Assembly: GCA_964492775.1 (NCBI GenBank)
Contig: CAZBLH010000005.1
Span: 33,665-97,664, forward strand
Reading direction: 5' to 3'
Length of the DNA stretch: 64,000 nucleotides
Origin: WRDS01 sp964492775
GTDB lineage: Bacteria; Actinomycetota; Coriobacteriia; Anaerosomatales; PHET01
A program made the translations under genes and the position numbers. Below are positions 1 through 7,665 of this stretch, piece by piece (positions within the stretch are counted from its first letter, which is position 1; each line of letters starts with the position of its first letter). The notes beneath the pieces were generated by a model that ran no database searches, was not told where the DNA came from, and saw only the letters and a list, made by a program, of their open reading frames with translations.

Positions 1-799
1 TGAGCACGGTGAGTCCGCTCGCGGTTGCGTCAGCATGTGTGACTCCAGGAATCGCGCGCACCTTGTCGCGCGTCTCGTCGCTCACTTCAGTGACGGAGGC
101 ATCGATGACGTCTTGCCCGCCGATGAGCTCACGAAGCTCCTCCAGCGTCCCCTGGGCAATGATTCGGCCGTGGTCCATGATCGCGATCCGGTCACAGAGG
201 CGCTCGACCTCCTCCATGTAGTGGCTGGTGTACAGGACTGTCATCCCCTTGGAGTTCAGGTCCTCCACGAGCCCGAGGATGTGATTGCGGCTCTGCGGGT
301 CGATGCCGACTGTCGGCTCGTCCATCAGCAACACACGAGGTCTGTGCAGGATGCCTGCCGCGATGTTGATGCGCCGCTTCATCCCGCCGGAGAATGTGTC
401 CACGCGGTGTTTGGCGCGCTCCTCCAGCCCTGCCAGCGCGAGTCCGTACTCGACGGCATCCGATAACCTCTGGCCGGACAGGCCGTACATCCTGCCCCAG
501 AACGTGAGGTTCTCGGCGGCGGTCAGGGTCGGGTAGAGCGCAATCTCTTGGGGGACAATTCCCAAGGTCGCGCGAACATCCATTGACTCGCGCCGTACCG
601 AGTATCCACCGACCGTGATCTCGCCCGCATCAGGCGAGATCAGGCATGAAATCATCGAGATGACCGTCGTCTTCCCGGCTCCGTTCGGCCCGAGTAGCCC
701 GAAGAGCTCGCCTTCTGCGATGGAGAAACTGGCGTCCTGCACCGCGACTACGTCCCCGAAGGTCTTCCTCGCCCCGACCACCTCGACGACTTGACTCAT
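1..799 (-). CDS. ABC-2 type transporter ATP-binding protein (partial)
   Basis: This is the nucleotide-binding subunit of an ABC-2 (DrrA/NatA-like) exporter. It would hydrolyse ATP at the cytoplasmic face of the membrane to drive a separate permease, which probably lies to the left of the window. The gene runs off the left edge, so only about the first 266 codons are present. Reading leftwards I see Walker A (GPNGAGKTT), a Q-loop (IVPQE), the signature FSGGMKRR, Walker B (VLLMDEPT) and the H-loop region (YTSHYMEE). The start is ATG at 799, preceded by a GAGGAGG ribosome site. The gene is divergent from the RCK pair across a 192 bp intergenic region. Substrate cannot be told; members of this family move drugs, Na+ or lipids. 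Confidence 0.9.
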   Translation of the reverse strand, partial: MSQVVEVVGARKTFGDVVAVQDASFSIAEGELFGLLGPNGAGKTTVISMISCLISPDAGEITVGGYSVRRESMDVRATLGIVPQEIALYPTLTAAENLTFWGRMYGLSGQRLSDAVEYGLALAGLEERAKHRVDTFSGGMKRRINIAAGILHRPRVLLMDEPTVGIDPQSRNHILGLVEDLNSKGMTVLYTSHYMEEVERLCDRIAIMDHGRIIAQGTLEELRELIGGQDVIDASVTEVSDETRDKVRAIPGVTHADATASGLTVL

Positions 800-941
800 C
801 CCGCCTCCTCAGCGCGTTCGACGGTCTCCGCCCGCCACCCGCGTCGCAGAAGCCATCGTGAGAACACGACGACACTCGTCGTTCCAATCCCCTCTCTCGA
901 ACATTCCCCACCCATACACGCTGGCAACAATACCTCGAGGG

Positions 942-967
942 TACTAGCATGGATTGATGCGCTAGTA
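942..967. promoter_or_regulatory. Inverted repeat upstream of the first RCK gene
   Basis: The arms TACTAGC (942-948) and GCTAGTA (961-967) are separated by 12 nt and end 24 bp before the start codon at 992. It could be an operator or a 5' leader hairpin in the divergent region between the ABC ATPase and the K+ regulators. No promoter elements are clear enough to call. Confidence 0.3.
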
Positions 968-991
968 ACGTCGTTCGTCGGGAGACGCAAT

Positions 992-1660
992 ATGCACGTC
1001 GTTATCGGTGGGTTCGGTAGGGTCGGACGGCATCTCGTCCACACGCTGGAGGCACAGGGCCACAGCGTCGCAGTGATCGACCGCGACTCGGGGGTCTTCG
1101 CCAAGCATGGAGGCGGAGTGGCGGGGCGCCAGCTCACGGGGGAGGTTTTCGACCGAGAGACGCTCGTGAAGGCGGGCATCGAGCGGGCGGATGCGTTTGC
1201 GGCGGTGACCTCCGGTGACAACAGCAACATCGTCGCTGCCCGAGTCGCCCATGAGCGCTTCGGCGTCAAGCGGGTCATCGCCCGCATCTTCGACCCCCGC
1301 CGCGCCGTGATCTACGAGCGGTTCGGGATTCCCACGATCTCGAGCGTAACTTGGGCAGCGGCAAACATGACCGCGATGCTGCTCGAACCAAGACAGCAGA
1401 TCTTCGCTGTGTACGGTGACGGCGCGGTCATCACCATCGAGTCGGACGCACCGCCGGCTCTGGACGGCCGGCGCATCGCCGACTTCGAGCGCCCGGGTGA
1501 GTTCACCGTCTCCTCGCTTGTGAGAGCGGGCAAGGCCTTCCTTCCCACCACGGACACCGAGATCCGTGAGGGAGACCACCTGTACATCTCAGCGACACGC
1601 GATGCTCTCGGCAGCCTCAAGGAAATTCTCGACCAGGAGTGGGAGCGGTCATGCGAATAG
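992..1660 (+). CDS. RCK/KTN-domain K+ transport regulator, TrkA family (first of a pair)
   Basis: This 222 aa cytosolic protein has an N-terminal Rossmann RCK domain with the dinucleotide-binding glycine motif GGFGRVG at residues 5-11 and the acidic residue of the second strand (VIDRDS). A TrkA-C domain follows from about residue 135. Such proteins gate K+ transporters in response to NAD(H)/ATP, and TrkA-C domains are known c-di-AMP receptors. The ATG at 992 is chosen because GGGAGA lies 6-11 bases upstream and the protein then begins directly with the first beta strand. Longer in-frame starts exist but would add a basic, non-homologous extension. The stop overlaps the next gene, so the two are co-translated. 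It resembles CeoB of actinobacteria. Confidence 0.88.
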   Translation: MHVVIGGFGRVGRHLVHTLEAQGHSVAVIDRDSGVFAKHGGGVAGRQLTGEVFDRETLVKAGIERADAFAAVTSGDNSNIVAARVAHERFGVKRVIARIFDPRRAVIYERFGIPTISSVTWAAANMTAMLLEPRQQIFAVYGDGAVITIESDAPPALDGRRIADFERPGEFTVSSLVRAGKAFLPTTDTEIREGDHLYISATRDALGSLKEILDQEWERSCE

Positions 1661-2349
1661 TCATCATCGGAGCTGGTAAGACGGGCTCTTTCCTTGCCGA
1701 GAAGTTCCAGGGAACCCACGACGTCACCATCATCGAGCAGCGCGGAGACCGGGCGGCGAGACTGCAGAGAATGGTGCCCGAGGCGAACGTCGTTGTCGGC
1801 GATGCCTGCGAGCCGGACGTCCTCGAGCGCGCCGGGATCGAGGGAGCAGACCTGATCGCTGCCGTAACCGGTGACGATGAAGACAACCTCGTAGTCTCGA
1901 TGCTCTCGCGCCTCTACGACGTGAAAACCGTGTACGCGCGCGTGAACCACCCCTCCAACTCCTGGCTGTTCGACAAGGAATGGGGAGTGGACGTGCCGAT
2001 CTCCGCTCCGCAGATCATTTTCGGCCTGATTGACAAAGACCTCGGGATCGGGGACCTCATCACGCTCCTCAAGCTCAAGACCGAGGGCGTGTTCCTGAAA
2101 GAGATCACTCTTCCCGAGACCGCCGAGAAGGCCGGGCACCTGCTCCGCGAGGTCTCGCTTCCGCCGAACGTGACGGTCATCGCGATACTCTCGTCGAACG
2201 GTCAGATCACGGCCCCGCGTGGCGATAGCCGGCTATCCGCAGGTGATCAGATGCTCCTGCTCGTCGAGGGCACGCAGGAAGACGACTTCATCCGCGAAGC
2301 CTTCGGAATCCCGATGGCCGAGGAGCCGTTCAGCGAAGACGGGCAGTGA
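1651..2349 (+). CDS. RCK/KTN-domain K+ transport regulator, TrkA family (second of a pair)
   Basis: This 232 aa paralogue has an N-terminal nucleotide-binding domain (VIIGAGKTGSF, GxGxxG) and a TrkA-C domain in the last 80 residues. It probably forms a hetero-oligomeric ring with the product of the preceding gene and sets the activity of a K+ transporter. The ATG at 1651 sits inside the end of the upstream gene (10 bp overlap), with a purine-rich GGAGTGGGAG ribosome site just before it. An in-frame GTG at 1639 would add four residues and overlap that site. Its 3' end overlaps the convergent permease gene by 20 bp. No TrkH/KtrB membrane subunit is nearby, so the neighbouring KimA-like carrier is the natural candidate partner (inference). 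Confidence 0.87.
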   Translation: MRIVIIGAGKTGSFLAEKFQGTHDVTIIEQRGDRAARLQRMVPEANVVVGDACEPDVLERAGIEGADLIAAVTGDDEDNLVVSMLSRLYDVKTVYARVNHPSNSWLFDKEWGVDVPISAPQIIFGLIDKDLGIGDLITLLKLKTEGVFLKEITLPETAEKAGHLLREVSLPPNVTVIAILSSNGQITAPRGDSRLSAGDQMLLLVEGTQEDDFIREAFGIPMAEEPFSEDGQ

Positions 2350-4240
2350 CGTCGTCGGGACCTTTGGGGGTCTCGTCGGATGCGCACGCGACGTTCGGCG
2401 ACTCGCCGATCTTGTACGGCACGGCTGTGACGATCACGCCGGGTTCGTTGAATAGCTGCTGCTTGAGGAGCAGCGACTTCTGCCCGTGCAGCATCTCATC
2501 GGCGATGCTCTCCGGTGCGTACTCCGGCATGATGACCGTGACCGCGTGATCGCGGGTGGGCCGAGGCACGGCCCGCACATACTCGATGATCGGACGCACG
2601 AGCTCGCGGTAGGGCGAGTCAATCACGACCAGCTTCACGCCGAAGTCCGCATCACGCCACCTGCGCTTGAACTCCTTCGCCTGCCCGGTCATGTCGACGT
2701 AGACCGCCTCGAGACTGTCAGCCTCCAGGGACTTAGCGTACTGGATCGCTCGGATCAGTCGGCGGTCAATATCCTTGACCAGCACGATCACGTGGTTGTG
2801 CATCCGGTTGCATGACTGCCAGTTGAGGTCTGTGAGGTCATCCGGCCGGATCGCCAGCTCAGAGCTCACGCGCGCGTACTGGCGCCGAACCCAAAGGAAG
2901 TAGGACACGATCAACGGGATAAGGACGGCGACGATCCAAGCGCCGTGAGTGAACTTGGCCACTGCGATTACGAGCGTCACAACGAACGTGATCATCGCGC
3001 CAACCGCGTTGATGACGAGGGAGCGTTGCCAGTTGGGCTCGCGGTACCGAAGGTGATGGACGACCATCCCCGACTGGGAAAGCGTGAACGAGCTGAACAC
3101 CCCAACTGCGTACAGCGGGATTAGCCGGGTCGTGACGCCACCGAAGATGACGAGCAGCCCAATCGCAGCGAAGGTCAGCAGGAGGATGCCGTTGCTGTAC
3201 ACCAGCCTGTGCCCCCGGTCCTTCAGCTGGTGCGGCAGGAAGTCATCGGCTGCGATGAATGAGGACAGCCGGGGGAAGTCAGCATAGGCGGTGTTGGCCG
3301 CCAGCACGAGGATCGCGGCCACGCTTGCCGAGATGAGGTAGTACAGCGGCCCCGTGCCGAAGATCTCGCGAGAAAGCTGGCTGATCACCGTCTCCGCCTC
3401 GCTCGGCTGGAGACCCGACAGGTGAGTGAGCGTGGAGACGCCCACGAACAGGAAGAGCAGGATCACCGCCATCCAAGACAGAGTCTTGGACGCGTTCTTC
3501 GCCTCGGGCGGGCGAAAGGCCTGCGACCCGTTCGCGATCGCCTCGACCCCAGTCATCGCCGTACATCCGGAGGCAAATGCCCGCAGCACCAGGAAGACCG
3601 TGAGGCCCTGAGTCGCATGCACGGGGTCTGCCGGCACAGGCACGGTGAAGCCGGACCCGAACACGAAGCGCGCGACGCCCACGATCACCGTCAGGCCCAC
3701 CAGTGCGATGAACAGGAACGTGGGACCGGCAAACAGCGCGCCCGCCTCTTTGACGCCCCTGAGGTTCGCAACCGCCAGCAGCACGACGAACCCTACCGCC
3801 ATCCACACGATATAGGGCCGCGTCTGCGGAAGCGCCGAGGTGATAGCGGCCACCGCCGCCGACACCGAGACTGCAACGGTCAGGATGTAGTCGACGAGCA
3901 GCGACGCCCCGGCAACGACTCCCGGAATCGTGCCGAGGTTCTCCTTGGCAACGATGTAGGACCCGCCGCCACCGGGATACGTACGGATGGTCTGCTTGTA
4001 GGACAAGACGACGATGACCAGCAGCACGCCGATGGCGATCGTGATCGGGAGTGTCAGCCTGAGCGCGCCTGTACCGGCAAGCGCCAGGACGAGCAGCACC
4101 TCATGCGGCGCATAGGCGACTGACGACAGAGCGTCGCTAGAGAACGTCGCCAAGGCGACCGGGTTACTTAGCCTCTGGTGAGCTGCATCTCGATTGTGTA
4201 ATGGCTGGCCGAGCAGGGCGCGCTTGAATGGACTTGCCAT
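2330..4240 (-). CDS. kimA: KimA-like (YdaO) APC-superfamily K+ transporter
   Basis: This 636 aa membrane protein has an APC-superfamily core of about 12 transmembrane helices (residues about 30-470) and a cytosolic C-terminal domain. The sequence follows Bacillus subtilis KimA, a high-affinity K+/H+ importer, closely from memory: FSSDALSSVAYAP at residues 32-44, GGGSYIVAKENLG in helix 3, SLLVDYILTVAVS, ASGCTAMTGVEAI, LVLAANTAYADFPRL. The soluble tail matches the universal-stress-like domain of that family. The start at 4240 has AGGAG upstream. It lies convergent to the two RCK genes, as the APC permease Rv2690c does beside ceoB-ceoC in Mycobacterium. Generic annotation would say amino acid permease; the K+ role is family-based inference. 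Confidence 0.82.
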   Translation of the reverse strand: MASPFKRALLGQPLHNRDAAHQRLSNPVALATFSSDALSSVAYAPHEVLLVLALAGTGALRLTLPITIAIGVLLVIVVLSYKQTIRTYPGGGGSYIVAKENLGTIPGVVAGASLLVDYILTVAVSVSAAVAAITSALPQTRPYIVWMAVGFVVLLAVANLRGVKEAGALFAGPTFLFIALVGLTVIVGVARFVFGSGFTVPVPADPVHATQGLTVFLVLRAFASGCTAMTGVEAIANGSQAFRPPEAKNASKTLSWMAVILLFLFVGVSTLTHLSGLQPSEAETVISQLSREIFGTGPLYYLISASVAAILVLAANTAYADFPRLSSFIAADDFLPHQLKDRGHRLVYSNGILLLTFAAIGLLVIFGGVTTRLIPLYAVGVFSSFTLSQSGMVVHHLRYREPNWQRSLVINAVGAMITFVVTLVIAVAKFTHGAWIVAVLIPLIVSYFLWVRRQYARVSSELAIRPDDLTDLNWQSCNRMHNHVIVLVKDIDRRLIRAIQYAKSLEADSLEAVYVDMTGQAKEFKRRWRDADFGVKLVVIDSPYRELVRPIIEYVRAVPRPTRDHAVTVIMPEYAPESIADEMLHGQKSLLLKQQLFNEPGVIVTAVPYKIGESPNVACASDETPKGPDDVTARLR

Positions 4241-4326
4241 GGCTCCTCTGGTACTCGTTAACGGCCCAGCCCCTCAGCTGGCCGGAGAACTTCCCACAGA
4301 AGCGTATACCTGCAGCGGCAGAGGTG

Positions 4327-4812
4327 CTAGTCGTCGCGCTCAGGAAAGCCGCCGTGTCCCTCCCCAGCGTCATCACCGCCAGTAGCGCTGACTCCTTCGC
4401 TTGCCTCTGGCAGAACTTCAGCGGCCTCATCGCCCATGGCATCGAGGATTCGGCGGGCATCTTCCGCGCTGACGCCGGCGGGCATCTTGATGCCATCGTC
4501 AACATCCTCTTCAATCAGCGGCTCCTGAAGAGACCACAGCTCATCCGCATCGTCTTGGCCGAGCTTGTCGGCGCCTGCGTCGCCCGGGATCTCGACTCCC
4601 CACGTGTAGCCGAGATCGTCCGGAGTGCCCGGCCGGTTGTCGATCGCGTATGGGTCTTCGGGGTAGTCGTCGGGCCCACACGACTGCGCCTCCTGATTAC
4701 AGTCCACCTCCGAGTGCTGCGGCTCGATGAATACGCCGCCCTCGCGCACGAGCTTGTCGTTTGCGAGATGGCCTTGCAGGCTGTCGTAGTCCTTGTCGTC
4801 ATCGTCGTACAT
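4327..4812 (-). CDS. Acidic hypothetical protein
   Basis: This 161 aa protein is strikingly acidic, starting with a run of four Asp after Met-Tyr and rich in Asp/Glu throughout, with no transmembrane segment or signal peptide. Two Cys occur in the middle (DCNQEAQSC). I recognise no family. The ATG at 4812 is chosen because GAGGAGG lies exactly 8 bases before it; an in-frame GTG at 4821 would overlap that ribosome site. The gene ends 86 bp before the KimA-like gene on the same strand, so the two may be co-transcribed. It is separated from the upstream cytochrome gene by a terminator. A cytosolic role is the only safe statement. Confidence 0.6.
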   Translation of the reverse strand: MYDDDDKDYDSLQGHLANDKLVREGGVFIEPQHSEVDCNQEAQSCGPDDYPEDPYAIDNRPGTPDDLGYTWGVEIPGDAGADKLGQDDADELWSLQEPLIEEDVDDGIKMPAGVSAEDARRILDAMGDEAAEVLPEASEGVSATGGDDAGEGHGGFPERDD

Positions 4813-4882
4813 GGACTCCACCTCCTCGAGGCGCCGATGGCCGAGCGATTCCTTTATGAGAAGTGTGTTCCCACGCAGATGA

Positions 4883-4914
4883 GAAACGGAGCGGCCGCTT
4901 TCGCGACCGCTCCG
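4883..4914 (-). terminator. Intrinsic terminator after the cytochrome gene
   Basis: On the minus strand CGGAGCGG and CCGCTCCG form an 8 bp GC-rich stem with a 12 nt loop, followed by TTTCTC. It lies 26 bp past the multiheme cytochrome stop codon. Confidence 0.7.
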
Positions 4915-4939
4915 CTGGTGTCGATCCTGGATCTACCGT

Positions 4940-6637
4940 CTAGTGACAGTCGTCGCAGCTGTACGTCGTGTAGTTGCGACCCGAATGGCAGTCAGCGCAC
5001 GGCATATGCGTCGACAGATCCGCGAAGCCACTACCGCCAGGGTGCGTGAACTTGCTCACGTCGCTCCAGGTGGTTGCAGTGTGGCAGCGCACACAGTCAG
5101 TTGGCCCGACGTGCGGGACGTCATCCTCGTGACAGAGCTCACACGGGTTCGTGGGCGCCGAGAAGTTCAGGGACGTATGACACATCGTGCAGCCGAACGC
5201 CGTATGGCGGTTGCCGAGCTGAATCGCCCCCGGATGCGTAATCGGCTTGGTCGGTGTCCACGCCGACGTGGTGTGGCACGTCGAGCAGTTGCCGATGTTC
5301 GGGCCGTGCGGGTTGACGCCGCTGTGGCAGGAGCTGCACTGGGTCCCACCGCCGCCGATCGTCGTGCCGAAGTTGCCGCCCGGGTGGCAACTCGTGCAGG
5401 GCTTGCCCGCGTGAGCGCCGGTCAGCTCGAAGACGCTGGCGTGGTTGAACGTCGCCGGCTTGAACGCGTTGGTGTTGTGGCACTGGGCGCACGCAGTGAG
5501 TCCACCGTGCGCGGTGCCGTGGCAGCCGGTGCATGCGGTCGGCGTGCCGTTGTAGCGACCATTCTTGTGGCACTTCGCGCACGAGAGCCTGGTGTGAGCG
5601 CCCGTGATCCTGAAGTGCTTATCATGGTTAAACGTCGACGGCTTGAAACGTGACGTCGTGTGGCAGTTCTGGCAGTTTGGAAGCCCGGCGTGAACCACCT
5701 TGTGGCAGCCGCTGCAGTTGCGCGGCGTGCCTGCGAACCTGCGGTTCGGGTGGCAACTGTTGCAGCTGACCCTCGCGTGAGCCCCGGTGAGCTTGAAACA
5801 GAAGATTCCGTGATCAAAACCTGGCAGCGCCCTCCAGCCACTTGCCGGCGTGTGGCAAGAGCCACAGCGGCGCACGCCGTGCTTCACGCCGTGGCAGTCA
5901 ACGCAGTCCGTCGAGGTGCCGGCGAAGTTGCCGTTCTTGTGGCAACCCGCGCACGAAACGGTCTTGTGAGCGCCCGTGAGGACGAAGAATGCGTCGTGGT
6001 CGAAGTCGGGCGACGGCTTCCAGCCGCGGCTCGGGTGGTGGCAGCTTTCGCAGTTCCTCAGCCCGCCGTGCGCCTCGCCGTGGCAGTCCACGCACTTGCG
6101 AGGTTCGGCATCGGCTTCACGCGGCTCGTTGTGGCACTCGAAGCACGAAACGCCGTCGTGCCCCCCCTCGAGGGACAGGTGAGTCTCGGGAAGCGGCCTC
6201 GGAAGGACCCAGGGCTGATCTGGCGTGTGGCACGTGACGCACGCAGGATTCTCAGCGTCGTGCGGGGACTTGTCGGCGTGGCATGCCTCGCATGCGGCTG
6301 ACGGAGCCGGCTCGCCCTCAGTGTGACACCAGAGGCAGCTGAGCTGGGAGTGGAGACCCGTGTCGAGATAATCGACTTCGTGCGTGTAGGACACGTCCGT
6401 CCACGAAGTAATCTTGTGACAGGTCGCGCACTCACCCGTAAAGGGCTGCTCGTGCTCATGGTCGTGGTTGACCTCTTTGCACGAGGAGCATGCTTGGCCC
6501 TGGGCGACCGTCGGATGCGTGAACGCTTCCTGATCCGGACCGGTCGTCTCAGACGCGGCGCAGCCCGCCAAGGCGACGATGGCGAGCGCGAGCAGCGCTC
6601 CGGCAATGGATTTCTTGTAACGTCTCATGTCCCTCAT
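4940..6637 (-). CDS. 24-heme c-type cytochrome lipoprotein
   Basis: This 565 aa protein would be exported and lipid-anchored on the outer face of the membrane, and carry electrons outward, for example to extracellular or respiratory acceptors. It has an N-terminal signal with lipobox LAGC (lipidated Cys26) and 24 CxxCH heme-binding motifs, plus one CSSCK at the N-terminus. From about residue 80 the protein is built of units of about 61 residues with three CxxCH each. Several units share LTGAH before the first heme and GTP between the first and second. The last residues are themselves a heme motif (CDDCH). The start may be ATG 6637 or ATG 6628; the GGAG upstream sits too close to the first and rather far from the second. 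No other cytochrome, quinol oxidase or maturation gene lies nearby, so the partner is unknown. Confidence 0.93.
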   Translation of the reverse strand: MRDMRRYKKSIAGALLALAIVALAGCAASETTGPDQEAFTHPTVAQGQACSSCKEVNHDHEHEQPFTGECATCHKITSWTDVSYTHEVDYLDTGLHSQLSCLWCHTEGEPAPSAACEACHADKSPHDAENPACVTCHTPDQPWVLPRPLPETHLSLEGGHDGVSCFECHNEPREADAEPRKCVDCHGEAHGGLRNCESCHHPSRGWKPSPDFDHDAFFVLTGAHKTVSCAGCHKNGNFAGTSTDCVDCHGVKHGVRRCGSCHTPASGWRALPGFDHGIFCFKLTGAHARVSCNSCHPNRRFAGTPRNCSGCHKVVHAGLPNCQNCHTTSRFKPSTFNHDKHFRITGAHTRLSCAKCHKNGRYNGTPTACTGCHGTAHGGLTACAQCHNTNAFKPATFNHASVFELTGAHAGKPCTSCHPGGNFGTTIGGGGTQCSSCHSGVNPHGPNIGNCSTCHTTSAWTPTKPITHPGAIQLGNRHTAFGCTMCHTSLNFSAPTNPCELCHEDDVPHVGPTDCVRCHTATTWSDVSKFTHPGGSGFADLSTHMPCADCHSGRNYTTYSCDDCH

Positions 6638-6690
6638 TCACTCCGGCAACAACCGCGAACGCCGACAGCGACCCCAGCTTTCAGAAGACT

Positions 6691-6743
6691 AGCCTATGTT
6701 AGCCGAGAATACCACTTCAAGCGCATATGTTGAGTACTCGACA
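6691..6743 (-). promoter_or_regulatory. Candidate promoter and operator of the cytochrome gene
   Basis: On the minus strand TTGAAG (6720-6715) and TAGGCT (6696-6691) are 18 bp apart and fit a weak sigma-70 promoter. Just upstream lies TGTTGAGTACTCGACA (6728-6743), a 16 bp palindrome with one mismatched pair, placed where an activator would bind. The 302 bp stretch between the cytochrome and tRNA-Ala holds only this and the tRNA terminator; I see no gene in it. Confidence 0.35.
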
Positions 6744-6895
6744 CTTACGCTTTGACGTGCCTGACTCCTGCTTTATTGGTCCGCACGAGTAGTGATCGTC
6801 CAACCGGCGCGATCTCTGAAGCCGCAAGCCAAGATGCATAGCGTCGTCCGCGGGCCTCAGCGACGCCGAGCTCCCGCGGCAAGAATCCCCGGAGA

Positions 6896-6927
6896 AGCAA
6901 AGAGGCCGGAGGATCACCTCCGGCCTC
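6896..6927 (-). terminator. Intrinsic terminator of tRNA-Ala
   Basis: A perfect 11 bp stem (6902-6912 with 6917-6927) and a 4 nt loop are followed on the minus strand by a T-rich tail. It lies 13 bp beyond the 3' end of the tRNA. Confidence 0.85.
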
Positions 6928-6939
6928 AGACTCTGTTCT

Positions 6940-7015
6940 TGGTGGAGACGAAGGGGCTCGAACCCTCGACCTCAGGCTTGCAAAGCCCGCGCTCTCCCAG
7001 CTGAGCTACGTCCCC
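6940..7015 (-). tRNA. tRNA-Ala (anticodon TGC)
   Basis: The 76 nt cloverleaf, with encoded CCA, folds fully: a 7 bp acceptor stem (GGGGACG with CGTCTCC), a D stem GCTC/GAGC, a 7 nt anticodon loop TTTGCAA with anticodon TGC, a 5 nt variable loop and a T loop TTCGAGC. It has its own promoter and terminator. Confidence 0.97.
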
Positions 7016-7026
7016 AAGCGTGCGAC

Positions 7027-7055
7027 AGTATAGCCGCGAGAACCCCGTGTCGCAA
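7027..7055 (-). promoter_or_regulatory. Sigma-70 type promoter of tRNA-Ala
   Basis: On the minus strand TTGCGA (7055-7050) and TATACT (7032-7027) are separated by exactly 17 bp. The -10 element ends 11 bp before the first base of the tRNA. Confidence 0.75.
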
Positions 7056-7140
7056 TGCGAGCCGCGCTCGCACCCTGATCGCGTGTCGCGAGCTGGGTCC
7101 CGGCCGCATCAGGAGCCCTCGGCGAGTCGGCGCCTCCGGG

Positions 7141-7548
7141 TCACTTGAGTGCGTCCAGCTCCTGCCGAAGCGCCGCCTCGGAAAGGCTGCCGACCTTCAT
7201 CGACGCGGCGGTTCCGTCACTGCCGAAGAAGATGAACGTCGGCACCGCCTGGACACCGAACCTGTTCGCCAGTTCGATACCATCCCGATCGGTCCCGACG
7301 TTGTACATCCGAACCTCGACCCTGTCTTTGTAATCCTTTGCGACCTTCTCAATCACGGGCCGCATCTCTACGCAGGCGGGTCAAGTGTCGGTGTAGAACT
7401 CGACCAGGACCGGAATTCCAGAGGTGGCAATCGTGGTTCCTGAGCCTGAGGAGCCAGGTTCGGGCTGAGCCGCCGGCCTGAAGAGCAGGAGGCCGATAAG
7501 GACGGCCAGTACGGCCGCGCCCACCCAAAGCACTCTCTTGGAGACCAT
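7141..7548 (-). CDS. Membrane-anchored thioredoxin-like selenoprotein (in-frame TGA = Sec56)
   Basis: This 135-residue thioredoxin-fold protein has an N-terminal membrane anchor (residues about 6-23), a Pro/Gly/Ser linker, and a thioredoxin domain facing outside. At residue 56, where the N-terminal active-site Cys belongs, the codon is TGA (7383-7381). The protein reads FYTDT-Sec-PAC and continues in frame through VEMRPVIEKV, the cis-proline motif AVPTFIFF, and to TGA at 7143. The redox pair would be Sec56-Cys59. Two hairpins just after the TGA could act as the bacterial SECIS. ATG 7548 is preceded by GGGAG with good spacing. A conventional caller would split or truncate this gene. A nonsense mutation is possible, but its placement at the catalytic residue with an intact downstream frame argues strongly for selenocysteine. 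Confidence 0.85.
7340..7377 (-). promoter_or_regulatory. Candidate bacterial SECIS element
   Basis: Two mutually exclusive hairpins follow the TGA. Hairpin B pairs GCGGCC with GGTCGC (6 bp, one G-U) around a 12 nt loop beginning 23 nt after the TGA with a G in its first two bases, as bacterial SECIS models require. Hairpin A, nearer the TGA, has a bulged U and the loop AGAG but starts 11 nt after it. Which one SelB would bind is not decidable by eye. Confidence 0.5.
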
Positions 7549-7665
7549 CAGCTCGCTCCCATCCCAGCACGTTCGAGAGCACAGTATACCCTCGGGGGTA
7601 TCCGTCTTCAACCGCGGCCCCCGCTCTACGTCGGCTTCGGGCATAAACTCTACTCAGACACCCGC

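Noticed and set aside
4940..6637. The repeated pattern in the cytochrome as a possible CRISPR or DNA repeat array
   Set aside because: The periodicity is at the protein level, in units of about 61 codons with degenerate DNA; no direct DNA repeats with unique spacers.
4228..6733. Several plus-strand open frames of 60-270 codons opposite the acidic protein and the cytochrome
   Set aside because: They mirror CxxCH codons of the real gene, giving Arg/Val/Ala-rich peptides without family features.
7381..7644. The thioredoxin gene read as two short genes or a pseudogene with a nonsense mutation
   Set aside because: The TGA coincides with the catalytic Cys position, and the rest of the frame, including the cis-proline motif and the stop, is intact.
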